From Ophioderma brevispina (Eukaryota; Echinodermata; Ophiuroidea; Amphilepidida; Ophiodermatidae): a DNA stretch of 64,000 nt. Positions 58,971-64,000 of the stretch are shown piece after piece (position 1 is the stretch's first letter; each line of letters opens with the position of its first letter). Both the position numbers and the translations under genes were made by a program. The notes below the pieces were generated by a model. The model was not told where the DNA came from, did not search any database, and saw nothing but the letters and a program-made list of their open reading frames with translations. The stretch spans positions 1 through 64,000 of the forward strand of contig JAMKCH010012386.1 in NCBI GenBank assembly GCA_023653785.1. Reading direction: 5' to 3'.

Positions 58971-61423
58971 CTACAGTTAGCATTACAATACGACTTGCAA
59001 TTGCAACCACAGAACACAAGTTCAGCACAAGTTTAAGGAATGGCATATTGTTGGAACAAGCTTCCCAGAAGGACAAATATTCCAGGCATAGTTGTGGGAG
59101 GGAGGAACATTATTAGGTATGGATGAATTCAGCCAAACTAGGCTTTGATAGTGAGCTCTTTTTATGTGAAGTTTCAGGGCATCAGATGTAAGTGGCAGGT
59201 GTTCAAGATTCTTTTCCCCTACATGAAAGAGTTTGAAGCGAAGATTGTCAAATGATGTAATGGATGTAGATGCAGGATAGAGCTTGCAGACAAACTGCCA
59301 CTTTTAATTGGGTGTCTTCATGTATCAAATGGGAGGTTAATAACATCAAGGAGGTTTTCATACACTTTCCATGCTGTCTTCTTGGCTGTGAAATTGGCCT
59401 GCTGTATCACATCCTCTCAATGCATGAAATGCTTGTAAATTCCTCACCAATGACGGTGAAAGCTGGACTTCATGCACAGGTATATACATTTTGGTTCATC
59501 TCTTGTACCGTTTTGCATCCAGACTACTTCAGATATAGGCCTATGCTCACGAAATTTGACAAGAAGAATTGCAGTATCATTGAATCGGATGATTGCACTG
59601 ATATAGCTTGCAAGATTATGCGAGTATCTGCTTCCTACTTGGTTTGGAATTTGGAATGGGGACATCATTACCATTGATGATTTGGCTCGTTCCCAATCTG
59701 TGAAACCCCTTTCTGTTACAACTTCCCATTAAGGACACAAAGACGTTGTTTGTTCCATCAATGAAGATGTAATAATTTGGCTAAATTTGCCTTATTTCAG
59801 GCATGCTGATGAAAGACTGCCAGACTACCTGTCAAAAAACACATTAACTCTGGTGAAATTACAAAGGGTTTGCACATGGTTTCGTGCACATTGCAGGCTC
59901 GACCATTTATTCCAAAAATGATAACTAGGTCGAAGACAAGCATTTAACTTGTATTATGTGAAAGATAATTGTCATAGAATTACTTGTAAGCTTAAAAATT
60001 TGAAGAAAAAAATTCGTCCATGGTTTCAAAATGCAACAAAACTAGCATGTTAATGAAATTTTGGCGGAAAATCCAAGCTGGCGGCCGTGAGCGTATTATT
60101 GTTTTTCAGGTGCTTAACAAAAATAGTTTTATATGAAAGGTAATTGGATAAAGATTAATTTAACACTACAAAACGTGAAGAAAAAATCGTCTTTGGTTTC
60201 GAAATCCACAAAATCTAGGAAAATTGATCAAAAATCCAAAATGGCTGATGTGCAATAATGATCAGGGCCGAATCCCGTGTTTGAAGCAAGTTGATCTAAT
60301 GCATCTGCTATATGTCAAAAGTTTGTGGCTTTGTAATTGCTTGTGTAAGGGCTTGTACAAAGATTATGCTGGTTTAAAGTTAAGAAGCTCCGGGATCAGG
60401 GAGGCGTTTGCCTTGCTCAATAATAGATGCAAGGACTGCTTTGTTGTTTGGGTTCACAGTTGACCACCTAGATGTGCTATTGAAAGTGGAGCAGAAGATA
60501 ATTCATGGACCTGGGTCTCTTTCAAGTTCACCTCTCTTCCAGCATCATTTGAAAGATAACCTCGGAAAAGTTCTATGTTTCTGCTTTATTGAGGAGGTAG
60601 TAATAGATGTTGACATGTACATGGAATTGGAATCCCTCGTTGATTTGCAGTCATATAACATTTTCACATAATCGGATGCTACATCTTTTGAAGATTCATC
60701 AGCACTTGGGTAAAATGAAAACTACATACTTCCCCTCAATCTGGGAGAGTTTAATATGCATGATAGTGACATTAACCCTCGCCTTACCAAAAGGGAAGGG
60801 GAGGGGTTATCCACAGCAGCCGACAACATCCCGATGAGCTATTGTTATGAGTGTCATTGTTCAAATAAGAGTCTCTTCAACAGAGTTGAGTAGACGTCTG
60901 TGGAAATTTGATATTCGGGTTTAATTATAAGGTTTTAAAACAAAAATATGTGACCGGTTAGAAATTTTTCTGTTGAACGGTTTCGGGTGGTATAAAAGGG
61001 ACCATTTTAGACAAAATATTTCTACACGGTCATCGATTTTTCTTGGGAAATGCGAAGTAAATGTCCGTGTTTTGAAATGGCAGCAGTGCGTGACCTGATG
61101 TTGGTGTAATCCATGCACAGCGGGAGTTTGCTGGCTGCTGTGGGGGTTATCAACCCCAGGTAAACTTTCTTCCGGTGCGCAAAAGCGTTAACACTTTGGT
61201 AAAACTTCCATATAATTGTTTGCACATCCTTTCCGGTTATTTTGGCGAAACAAATAGTGTAGGTAGCACCATCATTACTGCATTACCCTTTATTTCTTAA
61301 TTCATTTGTTTAAATATTGTGAACACTATGGCTCTTAAATAATATATTTGTATAAAACTCGCATGAAAATCCGATATTCCCACTTTTTTGGTGCAAAATT
61401 TCATTTTTGCATTTTATACACTG
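58971..61423. other. No gene recognised
   Basis: Several overlapping open frames up to 135 codons occur on the plus strand at 59270-60840, with no family I recognise. A TAACCCTCG/GAGGGGTTA G-rich block near 60774-60815 resembles that near 30481. Confidence 0.45.

Positions 61424-61454
<31 letters not shown>
61424..61454. repeat. (TG)n microsatellite
   Basis: About 15 TG units. Confidence 0.95.
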
Positions 61455-61455
<1 letters not shown>

Positions 61456-61565
61456 AAATGAACAATTTTGCGAACGTTGACGTCATTTTGACGCTACACT
61501 TGGTATGATTGTACTTAATATGTTGGAACCAATATAACCAAAGCTATCTACTGATACCAATATAA

Positions 61566-61617
61566 GCATCATCATCATCATCATCATCGTCATCGTCATC
61601 ATCATCATCATCATCAA
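61566..61617. repeat. (CAT)n microsatellite
   Basis: CAT repeats with a few CGT interruptions. Confidence 0.95.
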
Positions 61618-61812
61618 TTAGTATCATTGTCGTCGTCAAGCTTCGACGTTTCATTATTTCATTTTTATAATCACCATCAATTCATCACCGCCATCGTTAT
61701 CTTTTATCATCGTGGCATCGTGGGCATCATCATTTTAAAATAGTAAAAACCTGTAGCTATAGTAATCTCACCATATTAGGAGCGTCTGTATCATGGATAC
61801 ACGCGGCCCCTG

Positions 61813-62183
61813 GCACGTCGGAGATTCTGGCCCGAAATCATGCTCCAGGACCTCATAAGGCAGCTATTCAATATTTTTCTACTTCAATCCACAACTCTGA
61901 TGTTTTTATGATTCCAATTTCCAACTCTAAAATACAAATAAAATCATAAACTAAATTTTGTTCCTGGAGTGGGATTCGAACCCACGACCTTTAGATAACA
62001 AGACGAGCGCCCACAGACACACGCCACGCAATCCGAGCCGGCAGGAAGTCGTTCTTTTGTAATACTTCAATATAAACATTAACGGAATAAAGCGCACACA
62101 TAATAATGAATAGCGCCCCTATGAGACGAGTTGAAAATATATGCTCCTGGAGCATGATTTCGGGCCAAAATCTCCAAGAATCC
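61813..62183. mobile_element. 371-bp TIR element with tRNA-like core and 8-bp target duplication
   Basis: Inverted ends share GGAGATT(C/T)TGGCCCGAAA and continue to CATGCTCCAGGA. The copy is bracketed by GGCCCCTG (61805-61812 and 62184-62191), a perfect 8-bp direct repeat as hAT-type transposases make. Inside, at 61957-62033 on the minus strand, is GTGGGTTCGAATCCCAC, a tRNA T-arm with a Pol III B box. The acceptor and D arms are not convincing, so I take it as a captured SINE or tRNA relic and not a tRNA gene. Confidence 0.75.
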
Positions 62184-63042
62184 GGCCCCTGAGCAGCATA
62201 TACTCAGTTGAATAAATCCTTACATCACGACAAGCCATTACCAATGCCTTGTGGACACGCTAAGAAGAAGAACCATATCAGCAGTAGAAATCAACAGGTT
62301 TCATGCAGGCGAATACGTATTCAAACATTTGGGTTTTGCCAAACTGTCAAATCACATTCAGTGGCTCATTTTGAATAAGAAAACAGTTGTTTCTTGGTAT
62401 TTCATTACCATCGTCAGTTAGGAACCACTCACGTCTTTAACAAATAAGTGTATAAGGCCTGGGGTTCCTAGGGACCCGCAAACTACATTTTGCCAGTTTT
62501 ACGACGAACGATATACTTTTTGGACTCATATTTTTTGTATTTTTTTGATGTTATCAAAATAAAATATTGTCCCACGGGGTCCGTTTGGCTGCCATCTTGA
62601 ATCTAAAGAGATCAGTTATAAAAAGTGGTTCGATTTAGTTGAAAGGTATCTCAAATGATTCGTCTCATCATAAGGAATCGGAAAATATGTAATTTGTAAT
62701 TTTTAGTTACCGAGATATAGGTGAAAATGTGATAAAGGTCATTGAACTTTTGATTGGTCATTGTACAGGGGGCCAAATTTTTAAAATACTTCAATCTTGA
62801 CAAAATTGGTGTCAAATTGATGGTATGAGCATGAGCAATCTGTAAATGTACAGTTTCCATGATTTAGGATCTTCCGTTGTGAAAAAAAACTGCGCGCAAA
62901 GTTATATGTTTAAGGTGTTTCAAAATCCTATATGGCCACCGTTACCATAGCAACGGTTTCTGCAGACTTATTTTTAAACCAATTTTTACTGTGTTTTACC
63001 AACGTATCAATTTGACCAATTATGAATATGATAGGACACATA

Positions 63043-63312
63043 TCGTCGCTGGACAAGAAAAACCTCATATGTCATTTGAAAGGTCAAATGCAAAACCTCA
63101 TATGTGCCACTTCGGTAACATGGCCAAATCAACCTATTGTCCAGAGTTTGGTCAAATCAAGTTGGTGGAAATGATGAGGTGATGTTTAAAGAAGTACGTA
63201 AGATCTATTTTAAGATGTCGTTTTGTCAGTGTTACCGAAAATGCACATATGAGATTTTGCTCTTAGAGGTCAAATGCACTAATGAGGTTTTTCCTGCCCA
63301 ACGACGATATTT
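63043..63312. repeat. Foldback element, arms about 85 bp
   Basis: Left arm 63043-63128, right arm 63226-63312. Matching blocks include ATATCGTCG, GAAAAACCTCAT, GTGCATTT-like segments and CGGTAACA. A direct repeat of CAAAACCTCATATG lies inside the left arm. No coding frame. Confidence 0.8.
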
Positions 63313-63770
63313 AAAGTAGTCACCTATCTCTTGCATGTATCACCTTAAGGAGATGTCCTAGAGATTGTAAAATTCATGTTAGAATTTAATTTTAAGGGGG
63401 GGTGCATGGGAACCCATGAAATCTACTTTGAATACCACTGAAGCAAATGCGATTAGTCAGAATGTTTTGAGAGTAAATTTACGATTATGTTGACTACATG
63501 TGTCAATAGATTTAGCGTGGAATTTTAATTTCCAACCACTGCACACATGTCCCTCATTCAATGTCCAAACCTTCAAAAGAATATTAGAGGTAATACGATG
63601 GGTTGAATCTACTATAGAAACTCTGCAAAGTCTGGCAAGGATGTGAATACTTTGATTATCAGTGTCAGGAAGTGCCTGGAACTCTGGCTGTTTTTAGTGT
63701 TTTTATAGAATATAAACATCCGACTTGTTTTAAAATTTTTGAAGTGATTTCAGTAAGTGTCCAATTATGT

Positions 63771-63840
63771 CTTAATAATATTTATCTATGCCATTGTGTC
63801 TCTGTCTGAATATTTATCTATGCCAGTGTGTCTCTTTAAG
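63771..63840. repeat. 32-bp tandem duplication
   Basis: ATATTTATCTATGCCA(T/G)TGT followed by GTCTCT appears twice in tandem. Confidence 0.85.
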
Positions 63841-64000
63841 ATAGATGGTGTTGACCTTACCAAGCAGTGGCTGAGACAAATGAATTAAAATTGAAAGAAA
63901 TGAAAGAAATAAACAACAGTGAAAGAACTGAAAATTCAATATATAAGCTTATTGTGAACATCAAAGGTTCGTTCGCGAAAGCAGTCGTAAGACTAACGTA

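Noticed and set aside
58451..59036. Long overlapping ORFs (up to 188 codons) in several frames on both strands
   Set aside because: They are translations of a 38-bp tandem repeat that lacks stops, not a gene.
59270..60840. Possible host gene from plus-strand ORFs of 76-135 codons
   Set aside because: No recognisable domain, no consistent splice sites between them and no family resemblance.
61957..62033. Functional tRNA gene on the minus strand
   Set aside because: Only the T-arm is convincing; the acceptor stem does not pair and the D-arm is weak.

Overview
The window is AT-rich eukaryotic DNA from an animal nuclear genome. It has small exons with GT/AG splice sites, long introns, microsatellites, tRNA-derived SINEs and many families of transposable elements. 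The only recognisable host gene is TBK1-like and reads on the minus strand. The mix of CR1/L2, L1/Tx1, DIRS, Gypsy and Penelope-like retroelements, including a LINE with a 2A-like motif, points to a marine invertebrate, most plausibly a deuterostome such as an echinoderm or hemichordate. That placement is inference.

1.5-18.4 kb: twelve exons of a TBK1/IKK-epsilon-type kinase on the minus strand. From 5' to 3' they lie at 18245-18392, 16426-16562, 15332-15459, 14053-14234, 13653-13810, 12772-12885, 11949-12128, 4639-4838, 3969-4027, 2169-2390, 1769-1887 and 1517-1633. They cover the kinase domain, the ubiquitin-like domain and the first coiled-coil scaffold; the C-terminus lies beyond position 1. 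The last nine exons are intact and phase-consistent. The first three carry small frame-breaking indels. The 7.1-kb intron between exons 7 and 8 holds a degraded L1/Tx1-like LINE (about 5909-9770), and other introns hold MITEs, hairpins and SINEs.

18.4-39.5 kb: no host gene that I can recognise. This stretch holds TTAA-flanked MITEs, a tandem repeat at 24.3-24.7 kb, a decayed reverse transcriptase with a YRDDG motif (25.6-26.3 kb), a long inverted-repeat element split by a SINE (26.65-27.91 kb), a CAGTGGCGG-type MITE (34.06 kb), an L1-like LINE fragment (34.8-36.0 kb), a foldback element (37.43-37.69 kb) and a TA-flanked TIR element (39.08-39.52 kb).

39.8-57.6 kb: a stack of nested transposons. 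First comes a CR1/L2-group LINE on the minus strand (39.83-44.46 kb) with a 2A-like motif, an APE endonuclease and a reverse transcriptase; a TTAA MITE sits inside it. Next is a plus-strand Gypsy element split at its protease active site by an 8.7-kb TIR element (45281-53947). That element is largely an inverted duplication of itself and holds two opposed broken copies of a gene that I argue is a FEN/PIN-like nuclease. It was in turn hit by two TTAA MITEs and a CR1-like LINE. The rest of the Gypsy (to about 54.71 kb) abuts a minus-strand DIRS-like element (RNase H 56.7-57.6 kb, tyrosine recombinase 54.7-55.24 kb), which is itself split by another LINE and a MITE.

57.6-64 kb: a 38-bp minisatellite (58.5-59.0 kb), microsatellites, a 371-bp TIR element with 8-bp flanking repeats and a tRNA-like core (61.8-62.2 kb), and a foldback element (63.04-63.31 kb).
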